64,000 bases of DNA, taken from NCBI RefSeq assembly GCF_017094485.1, contig NZ_CP064786.1, positions 124,001-188,000 of the forward strand. The letters are read 5' to 3'. This stretch comes from Natranaeroarchaeum sulfidigenes. Lineage in GTDB: Archaea; Halobacteriota; Halobacteria; Halobacteriales; Natronoarchaeaceae. Each line of letters begins with the position of its first letter. Position 1 is the first letter of the stretch. The notes beneath the pieces are model-generated. The model saw only the letters and a list, made by a program, of their open reading frames with translations, searched no databases and was not told the origin of the DNA. A program made the translations under genes and the position numbers. Shown piece by piece: positions 27,251-34,877 of the stretch.

Positions 27251-27535
27251 TCAGTGGATGTGGCCTTCGTCCCGGAGCTGGTCGGCTTCCTGTTTCTCGT
27301 AGCGCCACGTAATGTCGGCCTTCTCGTCCTGCCAGTCCCACGGCTCGACGAGCACGATGTCGTCCTCGCGGATCCAGATGCGTTTTTGCATCTTGCCGGG
27401 GATCCGGGCGGTCCGTTCCTCGCCGTCCGCACAGCGTACCTTTACGCGATTCGCGCCGAGCATATCCGTGACTTCGGCAAAGACCTCGTCGTCGTCGGGC
27501 ATCCGGAGGTCGTTTCGTCCGTTGTCGTCGCTCAT
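27251..27535 (-). CDS. eif1A: Translation initiation factor aIF1A
   Basis: A 94-residue protein taking the ATG at 27535 ([18 protein letters not shown]). It has the OB-fold of eIF1[46 protein letters not shown], then the helical tail. The length is typical for archaeal aIF1A. It binds the ribosomal A site and helps start-site selection. A promoter-like tttaaac at about 27560-27566 is about 27 bases before the ATG. RIO1 follows after 52 bases. Confidence 0.95.
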   Translation of the reverse strand: MSDDNGRNDLRMPDDDEVFAEVTDMLGANRVKVRCADGEERTARIPGKMQKRIWIREDDIVLVEPWDWQDEKADITWRYEKQEADQLRDEGHIH

Positions 27536-27630
27536 ACGCGGATATTGGACAGGTGTGGTTTTAAACCCGATGGAGTCGGTTCCGCGTCGAAACCACCGGA
27601 TTATTGTACGCGCCCCGACCAGCGAGAGGT

Positions 27631-27819
27631 ATGATACAGAAACTCGGCGCAGCCGGAATCGTCGGTCTGCTGGCACTGCTCGGCGGAATCGTCCTGATCG
27701 CCTCTGAGAGTCTCGTTATCGCTGGCGGGCTGGCGCTCGTCCTCGCGGGGCTCGGGCTGATGGTGCGCTCGCTGATCCAGAGCGTGCTCGGCTCGATGGG
27801 GATGGGCGGGATGTTCTAA
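27631..27819 (+). CDS. Small two-helix membrane protein
   Basis: A 62-residue protein starting [14 protein letters not shown]. It has two hydrophobic helices with GG and GLG motifs and a C-terminal tail rich in Gly and Met (SMGMGGMF). A longer reading from 27604 adds a basic segment and is less likely. It is divergent from aIF1A. Short proteins of this shape are widespread in haloarchaea, but I cannot name a function. Confidence 0.65.
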   Translation: MIQKLGAAGIVGLLALLGGIVLIASESLVIAGGLALVLAGLGLMVRSLIQSVLGSMGMGGMF

Positions 27820-27900
27820 AGACTGGTCTCGTACGCTTTTGCTCACCGCGAGATCCAGGATTTTGGCAGGGACGATCCGTTCTCAGCTCTGTCGATAGCC

Positions 27901-28180
27901 TGAAAGCCCCCGCACCGCCCGTTTGTCTTGATTATCACGACCTCGTCATCAATCTCTCCTTGAAAGCCCCCGTACCGCTCGGCGGCTCTGCGCCCGTGCG
28001 CTCCTCGCGTCGCTGCGGTGCTAGCAGGCCGCGGAGCCGCCGACCGGCACGGCCCCTTTCGATCCACCCAGACAGCCTCCTCCTCCCCAGCCGACTGCGA
28101 TCCTCGCTTCGCTGCGGTTCTCGCCCTCGCGCATTGCTGGCTCGGCATAGACGCCTCGCCAGCGCGCGCCACCGCAGGGA
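27901..28180. repeat. Haloarchaeal-type dispersed GC-rich repeat block, non-coding
   Basis: The 367-base gap 27820-28186 has no convincing gene. A 21-base motif starting TGAAAGCCCCCG occurs at 27901-27921 and, with two mismatches, at 27961-27981, exactly 60 bases apart. After the second copy come two related segments, ctcctcgcgtcgctgcggt (about 27999) and atcctcgcttcgctgcggt (about 28098), and CGGCCCCTTTC at about 28040. I recall similar non-coding blocks in other haloarchaeal genomes, but I cannot verify copy number here. Confidence 0.55.
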
Positions 28181-28186
28181 ACCGTT

Positions 28187-30181
28187 CTACAGTTCCGTCG
28201 CCCGGCTATCCCGTTCGTCGTCCGCGCGGTGCTCGCTGATGAGCTGGTCGACCATCTCGGTCGTCTGCTCCTTGCGCCGCTCTTCGGCGCGATCCTCCCA
28301 GTCGTCGATCACGTCCTCGACATCCGATTCGCGGGCGACCGCGAGCTCGTCGACCTCCTGCATTCGGACGTCCGCGACCGGCCCCACCGGAATGTCGTGC
28401 TCGAAGAGGATCTCGTCAGCGACCTCCGAGAGGTTGCCGCCGTTTTTCAGGACGGCGCGCGGCTGGACCTCGACCAGGCGCTCGGCGGTGCTGCGGCCCG
28501 CGCCGCTGGCATCCCGGAGGTAGATCACGTCGTCCTCGGCGAGCCCGTACTGCTCGTGGGCGTCTTCGAGGGCGTTCGTGGTGAACTTCTCGACGGGTTT
28601 GATCGGGATCAGGTCCTTCTTCTTGGCCGAGACGTCGGCGAAGTTCGAGTGGTCGAGCTTCCAGAGCTCCTTGAGCCGCTCCAACTTGCCTTCGAGGGTC
28701 TCGTTTCGCTCCTCGGCCGCGGCGAGTTCGCGTTCGAGCCGCTCGTTCGCGCGCTGGAGCCGGGTAACCTCGCGGCGTTCCCGGGCCTTCTCGCGTTCCT
28801 CGCGGCGGGCGTCGGTCAGCTCCGCTTCCAGTTCCTCGATCCGGTCGTCCTTCTCGTCGATAGTGCCTTCAAGACTCTCCACGTGGTCTTCGAGCCGTTC
28901 GACCTGCCGTTCCAGATCGCGGATGCGCTTTTCGTCGGCGGTGAGTTCGCGCGGCGTGTGCTCGGTGGACTCCTCCTCGTCCTCGTCGTCCTCGCGGCGG
29001 CTGTCGATCGCCGCTTCGACCGACACGTCGTTGCGCACGACGTCGGCGGTGACCTCCCCGCGGTCGAACTCGCCGGGCACCTTGCGGGCGATCCGCCGGA
29101 ACTGGTCCTCGTGGTCGTCGAAGGCGAAGAGGGCGGCGGCCATCGCGTCGCGTTCGTGGTCGTTGTCGTAGCCGTGCTCGCGGGTGCGGTGCTGTTTCGT
29201 GTCGATCGGGAGATCGGACTCTGGCGTCCATGCGGCGGCGTCGAAGCTCCTGCGGATCTTCTCGACGGTCTCGGGCATCGGCGTGACGTCCGCGGCGACG
29301 ACGATCGGCCGCCCGCGCTCGATGAGCCACTCGATCACGGCGGCGGTGTCGGCGGTCCGGGTGCTCAACACGTCAAGCAGGTCGCCGTCGAGCGAGACCA
29401 CGGCGACTGCGGTCGTCGTGCCGGGGTCGATCCCCACGACGACGTGGTCCCGGCGCTTGACGAGCGGCTCGAACTCGATGCCGTCCCGGCGCTCGCGCTC
29501 GATCTCGACGCGGGTGTCACCCGAGCGGTTCCGCGAGACCGGGATCTCCTCGGGGCGGGCGCTGACGGCGAAGATAGCGTTGCTGTAGCCGCCGTACTTC
29601 TCGGTGATGTCCTTTTCGTACTCGAGGTTCGCCTCGTCGAGCGCGCTCTCTACCTCGCGGGCCCGGCGCTTGACCGAGCCGTGGATGCGGCGGGTGAACC
29701 GATCCTCGCTCCAGCCGCCGCTGCCGGTCGAGCGCCCCCGCGAGACCTTCACTTCGGTCGTGTCGGTGAACGCCGACACCTCGTAGCCGACGTTCCCGGC
29801 GGCGAGTCGCGCCGCGGCCTCGGCTTCTTGCATCGGCTCTTTGCCGTAGGGGACGCCGTGGCGCTTGGCGACCCGCGAGAGCGGTTCGGGCTGCTCGTCG
29901 CCGGTGACCTGCACCAGCCGGGTTCCGTCGGGCAGATCGCCGAGAAACCCGACGAGGGCGTCCTTGTTCTCGGCGAGTTCGTACATGTTGTCGGTCGCGA
30001 GCATCGCCGGCTCGCGGTCGTCGATCAGCCGCCGGAGCTTGCGGTAGCTGACGACGTCGCGCTCTATCGACTCGCCGTCGTAGATACACAGCGCGTAGGA
30101 GGGTGCGGATCCGCGCACGTCACCGCTCTGGATGTCGATGCCGAAAACCACGGCATCGAGCGCACTCGTTCGATGGCTCAC
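28187..30181 (-). CDS. DUF460 / RNase H-like protein with coiled coil
   Basis: A 664-residue protein with a GTG start (MSHRTSALDAVVFGIDIQSG). The N-terminus and a middle segment (VVGIDPGTTTAVAVVSLDG near 250) look like RNase H-fold strands with acidic residues, as in the DUF460/COG2433 family. Residues about 400-530 form a long Glu/Arg/Leu coiled coil. The last 120 residues contain EDVIYLRDASGAGRSTAERLVEVQPRAV. The family is archaea-specific with a suspected nucleic-acid role; the function is unknown. It is divergent from a TetR regulator with a 170-base gap. A 654-residue forward frame over the same region is an antisense shadow. Confidence 0.85.
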   Translation of the reverse strand: MSHRTSALDAVVFGIDIQSGDVRGSAPSYALCIYDGESIERDVVSYRKLRRLIDDREPAMLATDNMYELAENKDALVGFLGDLPDGTRLVQVTGDEQPEPLSRVAKRHGVPYGKEPMQEAEAAARLAAGNVGYEVSAFTDTTEVKVSRGRSTGSGGWSEDRFTRRIHGSVKRRAREVESALDEANLEYEKDITEKYGGYSNAIFAVSARPEEIPVSRNRSGDTRVEIERERRDGIEFEPLVKRRDHVVVGIDPGTTTAVAVVSLDGDLLDVLSTRTADTAAVIEWLIERGRPIVVAADVTPMPETVEKIRRSFDAAAWTPESDLPIDTKQHRTREHGYDNDHERDAMAAALFAFDDHEDQFRRIARKVPGEFDRGEVTADVVRNDVSVEAAIDSRREDDEDEEESTEHTPRELTADEKRIRDLERQVERLEDHVESLEGTIDEKDDRIEELEAELTDARREEREKARERREVTRLQRANERLERELAAAEERNETLEGKLERLKELWKLDHSNFADVSAKKKDLIPIKPVEKFTTNALEDAHEQYGLAEDDVIYLRDASGAGRSTAERLVEVQPRAVLKNGGNLSEVADEILFEHDIPVGPVADVRMQEVDELAVARESDVEDVIDDWEDRAEERRKEQTTEMVDQLISEHRADDERDSRATEL

Positions 30182-30320
30182 GTCCCGTGGTAGGCGGTGG
30201 CGGAAGGTGAATGTTGTCCTCGTCGGCCGGATCGACTGTGAGCGGACCGGCCGGATGTTCTCTGCGGTCGCCGGTCCTGGAACGTATAGAGTCTCAGTAT
30301 CCCCCGCAACCCACCATCAG

Positions 30321-30349
30321 ATTTATTACTGTTTGAGTACTCAATCAAA
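30321..30349 (+). promoter_or_regulatory. Promoter with nested palindromes before the tetR-type gene
   Basis: A TATA-like atttatta (30321-30328) lies about 25 bases before the ATG at 30352, so the transcript is probably leaderless. Between them is the perfect palindrome TTGAGTACTCAA (30333-30344), and TTTGA (30332-30336) also pairs with TCAAA (30345-30349). A repressor here would block transcription start. Autoregulation by the TetR protein is the simplest reading. Confidence 0.6.
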
Positions 30350-30351
30350 CT

Positions 30352-30951
30352 ATGGGTGACAAAACCACCGAGGAGGAGATCCTCGAAGCGGCGGGCATCG
30401 TACTCGGAGCGGAGGGATACAACGGGTTCACGACGGAGAAAGTCGCCGAGAGGGCGGACGTAAGCCAGTCACTGGTACACTACTACTTCGAGACGAAAGA
30501 GGACCTCGTGCGGGCACTGTTCGAGTGGGGTGGCAAGAACGTCGAGGAGGCAGTCGAGGATCGCGTCGACAGTGACGACCCGCGTGAGCGTCTGGTGGAG
30601 TGGACCGACTACATGATCATGGGTGGCGGCGAGTTCGAGGAGGTGGTCGAGGTAAACCGGGTCCTGCTTGAACTGCGTTCGCTGGCGGTTCGCAACGATT
30701 GGGCGCGCGATATCGTTCGCGGCGAGCGCGAGGGGCTAGAAGCGTTCGTCGCCGATGCCGTGGCGGATGGCATCGAGCGTGGCCAGTTCCGTGACGTGGA
30801 CGTCGAGTCGTTCGCCGCCGCCTATGCGAGCGGCATCGAGGCATCGCAGGATCTGACCGCGGTGTTCGCGGATCCGGAGGCGGTCACGGCTGTCCACGAT
30901 GGCCTCATCAACCTCGTTGACGAGTACCTGCTCGTAAACGACAGCGCGTAG
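30352..30951 (+). CDS. TetR-family transcriptional regulator
   Basis: A 199-residue protein. The N-terminal 55 residues are a TetR helix-turn-helix (EEILEAAGIVLGAEGYNGFTTEKVAERADVSQSLVHYYFETKEDLV). The C-terminal domain of about 140 residues is the variable ligand-binding and dimer part. No transporter or enzyme follows in the same direction; the next sequence is a low-GC island. The divergent DUF460 gene is the other possible target. The palindrome at its promoter suggests negative autoregulation. Confidence 0.88.
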   Translation: MGDKTTEEEILEAAGIVLGAEGYNGFTTEKVAERADVSQSLVHYYFETKEDLVRALFEWGGKNVEEAVEDRVDSDDPRERLVEWTDYMIMGGGEFEEVVEVNRVLLELRSLAVRNDWARDIVRGEREGLEAFVADAVADGIERGQFRDVDVESFAAAYASGIEASQDLTAVFADPEAVTAVHDGLINLVDEYLLVNDSA

Positions 30952-31082
30952 CTGACTGTGAACAGAACGGCTGGCAGGCGAAAGACTGCCCCTGCCACCA
31001 CGAAGTGCAACTCTATTTCCTAGCTATCGGGAAACGGCACTTTGACTATTACGATATATCCATTGTGATCAAAAGAATTATA

Positions 31083-31238
31083 TCATTTTAGTACTAAGAA
31101 GAACCCTAGTGAAGCTGACGACAACCCTATTAGTATATAATATATTCCCAAATCTACTGATATAGCTAAAAACCCCACAAAAATGTGGACGAGGCCGAAT
31201 AAAATCGCCAAATATCCGATTATGACTTTGGATTTCAC
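31083..31238 (-). CDS. Small 51-residue two-helix membrane protein in low-GC island
   Basis: The reverse strand from a GTG at 31238 to a TGA at 31083 gives 51 residues (MKSKVIIGYLAILFGLVHIF...). It has two strongly hydrophobic helices joined at AISVDLGIYY, lysines at both ends and no interruption. An in-frame TAA lies just upstream of the GTG, so the start is fixed. It lies 48 bases after the Tat-exported gene on the same strand and shares its low GC. The size and shape fit a small immunity or chaperone-like membrane protein, but that is a guess. There is no other gene in 30952-31286. Confidence 0.55.
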   Translation of the reverse strand: MKSKVIIGYLAILFGLVHIFVGFLAISVDLGIYYILIGLSSASLGFFLVLK

Positions 31239-31286
31239 ACGTAATTTCGCATATTAGTATCTATCTGTCATTTACACAATCTGGAA

Positions 31287-31712
31287 CTACAAATCACTGT
31301 CTGATTCGATTGTTGTGCTATCCCCAGTACCGTTAACCTCTATTTTTGCATAAGGATTTGCATTACCTGTTGGCACTCCAAACCATGAATCTCCTTCATA
31401 TAGATCTTGCCTGAATACTTCTACAGATTCAATATCATTGTTCTGACTGGAACTGGTATTTTTCGAAACATTTCTTTGATAACTGAAGCGTGAGACGGAC
31501 TCGACAGAATATGAGTTGTGATTTACACTGTCAACTGTTGCATCTTCTACCAAACCTGTGCAACTTGTGCAGTCTTCAGTACAATACGAATATTCCCAGT
31601 CTACCTCACATCTCCAAGTAAAAACATGCCCCGTCAACCCATATCCATCAATTTCAACATTATGTGATTCATTTCCGGAAGTTTCCGTAAGATCACCTTC
31701 ACAACTCATCAT
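31287..31712 (-). CDS. C-terminal half of frameshifted Tat-exported protein
   Basis: This frame reads MMSCEGDLTETSGNESH from 31712 (a TTG at 31730 is also in frame) and ends ...TTIESDSDL. It has no signal of its own but is rich in Ser, Asn, Thr and aromatic residues like an exported domain. It holds six cysteines, five of them in the stretch WRCEVDWEYSYCTEDCTSC. The pattern GYGLTGHVFTWRCEVDWEY and the late NPYAKIEVNGTGDS recall a group of haloarchaeal Tat-exported proteins of unknown function. It is most likely the second half of the gene that begins at 32208, moved out of frame by one extra G at 31717-31721. Confidence 0.6.
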   Translation of the reverse strand: MMSCEGDLTETSGNESHNVEIDGYGLTGHVFTWRCEVDWEYSYCTEDCTSCTGLVEDATVDSVNHNSYSVESVSRFSYQRNVSKNTSSSQNNDIESVEVFRQDLYEGDSWFGVPTGNANPYAKIEVNGTGDSTTIESDSDL

Positions 31713-32208
31713 ACCACCCCCACTTGTCAATCACTGATTCATTGATTACTTTCCTTTCAGATGAATGAACGTCTGCCTCTTTTATTTCATCTACTGTATC
31801 AGATCTTGACAACTGTTCCTCAGATTCATTACTGTATGATTTAACAACAGTAAAAACCGGTTTTTGAGCATCTACGATAGCTTGCTTTTGTTTTTTGCTT
31901 AATTTATTTTCAATAGCTTTCTTTTCTCTTTTTGAAGAGCTACTGTATTTCTCAGCTACGTATACGACGTGATGAGGGTTGTGGGGATTGAATTGTTTGA
32001 TATTTTTTGGCTTTTTAGGCTTGGGTGGTACGCTTTCAGGTTTAACACTCTCTGATATCTTCTTTCCAGCATGATCACCTTTCCCAGTTTGTTTATTTCG
32101 CTGATCTGGCCCAGCAGAGGCAGATCCTACAACTAAACTGCTGCCCGAGGCAATTCCAGCACTTTTGAGCACCTTACGACGGCTAAATCTACTATTTCTC
32201 TCCGTCAT
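31699..32208 (-). CDS. N-terminal half of frameshifted Tat-exported protein
   Basis: Taking the ATG at 32208 (MTERNSRFSRRKVLKSAG), the first 169 residues include a Tat signal SRRKVL and a hydrophobic stretch ending SASAGPD. A basic Lys/Pro region (SVPPKPKKPKNIKQFNPH) follows, then SKKQKQAIVDAQKP. The frame stops at 31699 just after DKWGWYDEL. Removing one base from the G5 run joins it to the next frame as DKWGGMMSCEGDL, giving one 306-residue protein. The gene is much poorer in GC than its neighbours, which suggests acquisition. An AT-rich promoter (ttataataattatt) lies upstream near 32240. Confidence 0.65.
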   Translation of the reverse strand: MTERNSRFSRRKVLKSAGIASGSSLVVGSASAGPDQRNKQTGKGDHAGKKISESVKPESVPPKPKKPKNIKQFNPHNPHHVVYVAEKYSSSSKREKKAIENKLSKKQKQAIVDAQKPVFTVVKSYSNESEEQLSRSDTVDEIKEADVHSSERKVINESVIDKWGWYDEL

Positions 32209-32286
32209 CCATCTACCATTACCATGCACATACCCTTAATAATTATTATAATTTACTAAAAATAAATCCCATCAAGAATTTTTAAC

Positions 32287-32340
32287 TAGAAAATTCTTTG
32301 TTTCATCTATTTATTGGAAATTCGGGCGCGGAATTTTCTA
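32287..32340. repeat. 10-bp inverted repeat at the edge of the low-GC island
   Basis: TAGAAAATTC (32287-32296) and GAATTTTCTA (32331-32340) are a perfect inverted pair 34 bases apart. They lie between the Tat-exported gene and rnz, where the sequence returns to high GC about 80 bases later. It may be a terminator-like hairpin, an operator or the trace of a small mobile element; nothing decides between them. Confidence 0.35.
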
Positions 32341-32421
32341 AATATCTGGAATAGCCTCTGTGTCCGCTATCTGGAAAAGTAGGTTATACTGCTCACATCT
32401 AACTCAAAAGAGGGACATATT

Positions 32422-33348
32422 CTAGCTGTGTGGGTACGGAATCTCGACCGTCTCGCCGTCCTCCGGAACGAGCACCTCGCCCTCGAATGCCTCGCGGGCC
32501 TCCTGCAGGTGGTCGCTCACGTCGCCGGTGTACCGCGAGGAGATGTGGACCAGCGCGAGCCGTCTGGCGTTCGCGCGGCGGGCGACGGAGGCAGCCTCGC
32601 TCGCCGTCGAGTGGCCGGTTTTTTCGGCACGCTCCCGACCGTCCGCGGCGAACGTGGCGTCGTGGACGAGCAGGTCGGCATCCTGGGCGGTCTCGACGGT
32701 CTCGTCGGTCGGCCGGGTATCGCCGGTGTAGACGAATTTCCGGCCCGGTCGGGGCTCGCCGACGACCTGTTCGGGCTCGACGACCGTCCCGTCGTCGAGT
32801 TCGACCGGCTTGCCGTCGTGGAGCTGTGAGAACTTCGGCCCGACTGGGACGCCGAGTTCCTCGGCGCGCTCGCGGTCGAACCGGCCCTTCCGGTCGTCCT
32901 CGATCAGGGCGTAGCCGACCGCTGTCGTGCGGTGGTCGACCGGGAAGGTGCGAACCTCGTACTCCTCAGTTCGTAGCGCCACGTCGTCGTACCCCACTTC
33001 GTTGAGCCGGAGTGGGAAATCAGGACGACCGCCCGCGGCTTCGATGAAGGCTTTGAGCTGGCCTTTCTTGCCCGGCGGGACGTGAATCGTCATCGGGGCC
33101 TCGCGGTCGTTGAACTCCATCGTGTCCAGCAGGCCGGGGAGCCCGTAGATGTGGTCGCCGTGGGTGTGGGTGACGAAGAGATGCGAGACGTCGAAGCCGG
33201 TGCCAAAGCGCATCATCTGGCGCTGGGTGCCCTCGGCGCAGTCGAAAAGCAGGTGATCGCCCTCGCGGGCGACCGAGATCGCGCTGGGGTTGCGTCTGGT
33301 CGTCGGCACGGCCCCGCTGGTCCCCAGAAACGTCACGCGAAGCGTCAT
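32422..33348 (-). CDS. rnz: Ribonuclease Z
   Basis: A 308-residue metallo-beta-lactamase protein taking the ATG at 33348 (MTLRVTFLGTSGAVPTTRRN). The zinc motif HTHGDH lies near residues 60-65, with further ligands in FVYTGDTRPT, LVHDATF and the final LVHISSRY. TSGAVPTTRRNPSA is a typical RNase Z start. The enzyme cuts the 3' trailer from pre-tRNA. It is divergent from the RFC-like gene with 85 bases between starts. The region 32209-32421 upstream of the Tat gene and downstream of rnz is AT-rich and holds only the inverted repeat. Confidence 0.95.
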   Translation of the reverse strand: MTLRVTFLGTSGAVPTTRRNPSAISVAREGDHLLFDCAEGTQRQMMRFGTGFDVSHLFVTHTHGDHIYGLPGLLDTMEFNDREAPMTIHVPPGKKGQLKAFIEAAGGRPDFPLRLNEVGYDDVALRTEEYEVRTFPVDHRTTAVGYALIEDDRKGRFDRERAEELGVPVGPKFSQLHDGKPVELDDGTVVEPEQVVGEPRPGRKFVYTGDTRPTDETVETAQDADLLVHDATFAADGRERAEKTGHSTASEAASVARRANARRLALVHISSRYTGDVSDHLQEAREAFEGEVLVPEDGETVEIPYPHS

Positions 33349-33433
33349 TACATCCACCTGGTCGCCGGTCGGGTAAACCGGCTTCGGATCCCGACCGACC
33401 GATTCTTACCCCCGCAAGCGCTACGGGTGCGTG

Positions 33434-34450
33434 ATGGATTCGCCGCTGTGGACCGACGTGCACGCCCCGGAGCTGGACGAGCTACCGCAGGACGACGTCC
33501 GCGAGTATCTCCAGCGCGGCGTCGACGAGCCGCTGAATCTGGTCTTGCACGGCCCGCCGGGCAGCGGCAAGACCGCCGCGGTTCGCGCGCTCGCCGCTGA
33601 AGCGCACGAGAACCCCGACAACGATCTCATCGAGATCAACGTCGCCGACTTCTTCGACCGGACGAAAACCGAGATCAAAAACGACGACCGGTTTGCGTCG
33701 TTTCTGGAGGGGCGAAGTTCGATGGCGAAACGCGACATGATCAATCACGTCCTCAAGGAGTCGGCGAGCTATGCGCCGGTCTCCGGGACGTACAAGACGA
33801 TCGTGCTGGACAACGCCGAGGCGATCCGCGAGGACTTCCAGCAGGCGCTCCGGCGCGTGATGGAGAAACACCACAAAACCACGCAGTTCGTCATCACGAC
33901 GCGCCAGCCGACCAAGCTCATCCCGCCGATCCGCTCGCGGTGTTTCCCCGTCCCCGTCCGCGCGCCGACCCACGACGAGATCGCTGAAATACTGGAGCGG
34001 ATCGCGACCGCCGAGGACGCCGAGTTCGACGAGAACGGCCTCAAGTTCATCGCGGGCTACGCTGGCGGCGACCTCCGGAAGGCGATCCTGGGCGCACAGA
34101 CCACCTACGGGAAAGAAGGGGAGATCACTCGCACCGCAGCGTACGAGGTGCTCGGCGACCTGGGCACCGACGATCAGGTAAAGGAGATGCTAGACGCCGC
34201 CGAAGCGGGCGAGTTCACCGACGCACGCTCGACGCTCGACGACCTGCTCGTCGATGAGGGACTGTCGGGCGAGGAGGTGCTCGAAGACATCCTGCGGATC
34301 GCCCAGTCACGGTACGACGGCGACAAACAGACGAAGCTCTACCGGATCGCGGGCGAGATCGACATGGATCTCACCGAGGGGACGAACGACCGGCTCCACC
34401 TCTCGCATCTGCTCTCGCAACTGCCGGAGCTGACGTGGGCCGAAGCCTGA
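33434..34450 (+). CDS. rfcC: Replication factor C small subunit-like protein, degenerate Walker B
   Basis: A 338-residue AAA+ clamp-loader protein. Walker A GPPGSGKT is intact near residues 40-47. The Walker B DEAD of active RFC is replaced by LDNAEA near 125, and the sensor-1 Asn region (SCNYSS in RfcA) reads TTRQPT. The arginine-finger motif SRC is kept. It probably has a structural role in the RFC complex and cannot hydrolyse ATP itself, while still offering its arginine to a neighbour. GTG 33431 is an alternative start. It is the second RFC small subunit in the window. Confidence 0.88.
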   Translation: MDSPLWTDVHAPELDELPQDDVREYLQRGVDEPLNLVLHGPPGSGKTAAVRALAAEAHENPDNDLIEINVADFFDRTKTEIKNDDRFASFLEGRSSMAKRDMINHVLKESASYAPVSGTYKTIVLDNAEAIREDFQQALRRVMEKHHKTTQFVITTRQPTKLIPPIRSRCFPVPVRAPTHDEIAEILERIATAEDAEFDENGLKFIAGYAGGDLRKAILGAQTTYGKEGEITRTAAYEVLGDLGTDDQVKEMLDAAEAGEFTDARSTLDDLLVDEGLSGEEVLEDILRIAQSRYDGDKQTKLYRIAGEIDMDLTEGTNDRLHLSHLLSQLPELTWAEA

Positions 34451-34453
34451 CAT

Positions 34454-34720
34454 TCACGCCGCCTCGCGATCGATCCGGTACAGTGACACCCCGAGGAGCA
34501 ACAGCGCGAGCGCCACCAGACTGAGTGATTCCCCAACCGGCGCGGGAAGCCACGCTGCTGGGCTCCCCAGAGCGGCGACGATACCTGTTGCGTAGCCGAC
34601 CGCCAGGACAAGGGCACCCACGCGTTGTCTCCGTGAACTGTTCCGTCGGAGTTCGTACAGCGCCGCGACCACGACGGCAACGACGCTTACAGCGCCAGCG
34701 AGTGCGAGGAGATCTACCAT
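34454..34720 (-). CDS. Small membrane protein, unknown function
   Basis: An 88-residue protein taking the ATG at 34720 (MVDLLALAGAVSVV); a longer start at 34783 adds a polar segment. It has three hydrophobic helices (about 3-24, 34-54 and 60-80) separated by the basic stretch RRNSSRRQR, and ends YRIDREAA. It is convergent with the rfcC-like gene three bases away. No family is recognised. Confidence 0.6.
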   Translation of the reverse strand: MVDLLALAGAVSVVAVVVAALYELRRNSSRRQRVGALVLAVGYATGIVAALGSPAAWLPAPVGESLSLVALALLLLGVSLYRIDREAA

Positions 34721-34808
34721 CGGATATCCGAAGCGATGTCGGTACCACACTTCAACGTTCGTATCGGGATATGTCGGACGCATCGGCGGTTTAAACGATG
34801 AACAGACA

Positions 34809-34870
34809 TAACTACAGCTTCTATAGTATTATACTACAAATACTGTAGCGTATAACTATAGTTTCTATAG
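34809..34870. repeat. Near-direct repeats and small palindrome, AT-rich intergenic patch
   Basis: taactacagcttctatag (34809-34826) and taactatagtttctatag (34853-34870) match at 16 of 18 positions, 44 bases apart. Between them is TAGTA-TTA-TACTA (34824-34836). The patch lies after the Trm-G10 gene and before the small membrane protein gene, both on the reverse strand. It could be an operator for the latter. Confidence 0.4.
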
Positions 34871-34877
34871 CGTGCCA

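Noticed and set aside
28229-30193. 654-codon forward frame
   Set aside because: It is the mirror of the DUF460 gene. G/C-rich third positions remove stops on the opposite strand; no domain is visible.
31020-31286. Small RNA or attachment site in the AT-rich gap
   Set aside because: A 51-codon membrane protein frame explains most of it; I saw no tRNA fragment or direct-repeat att pair.
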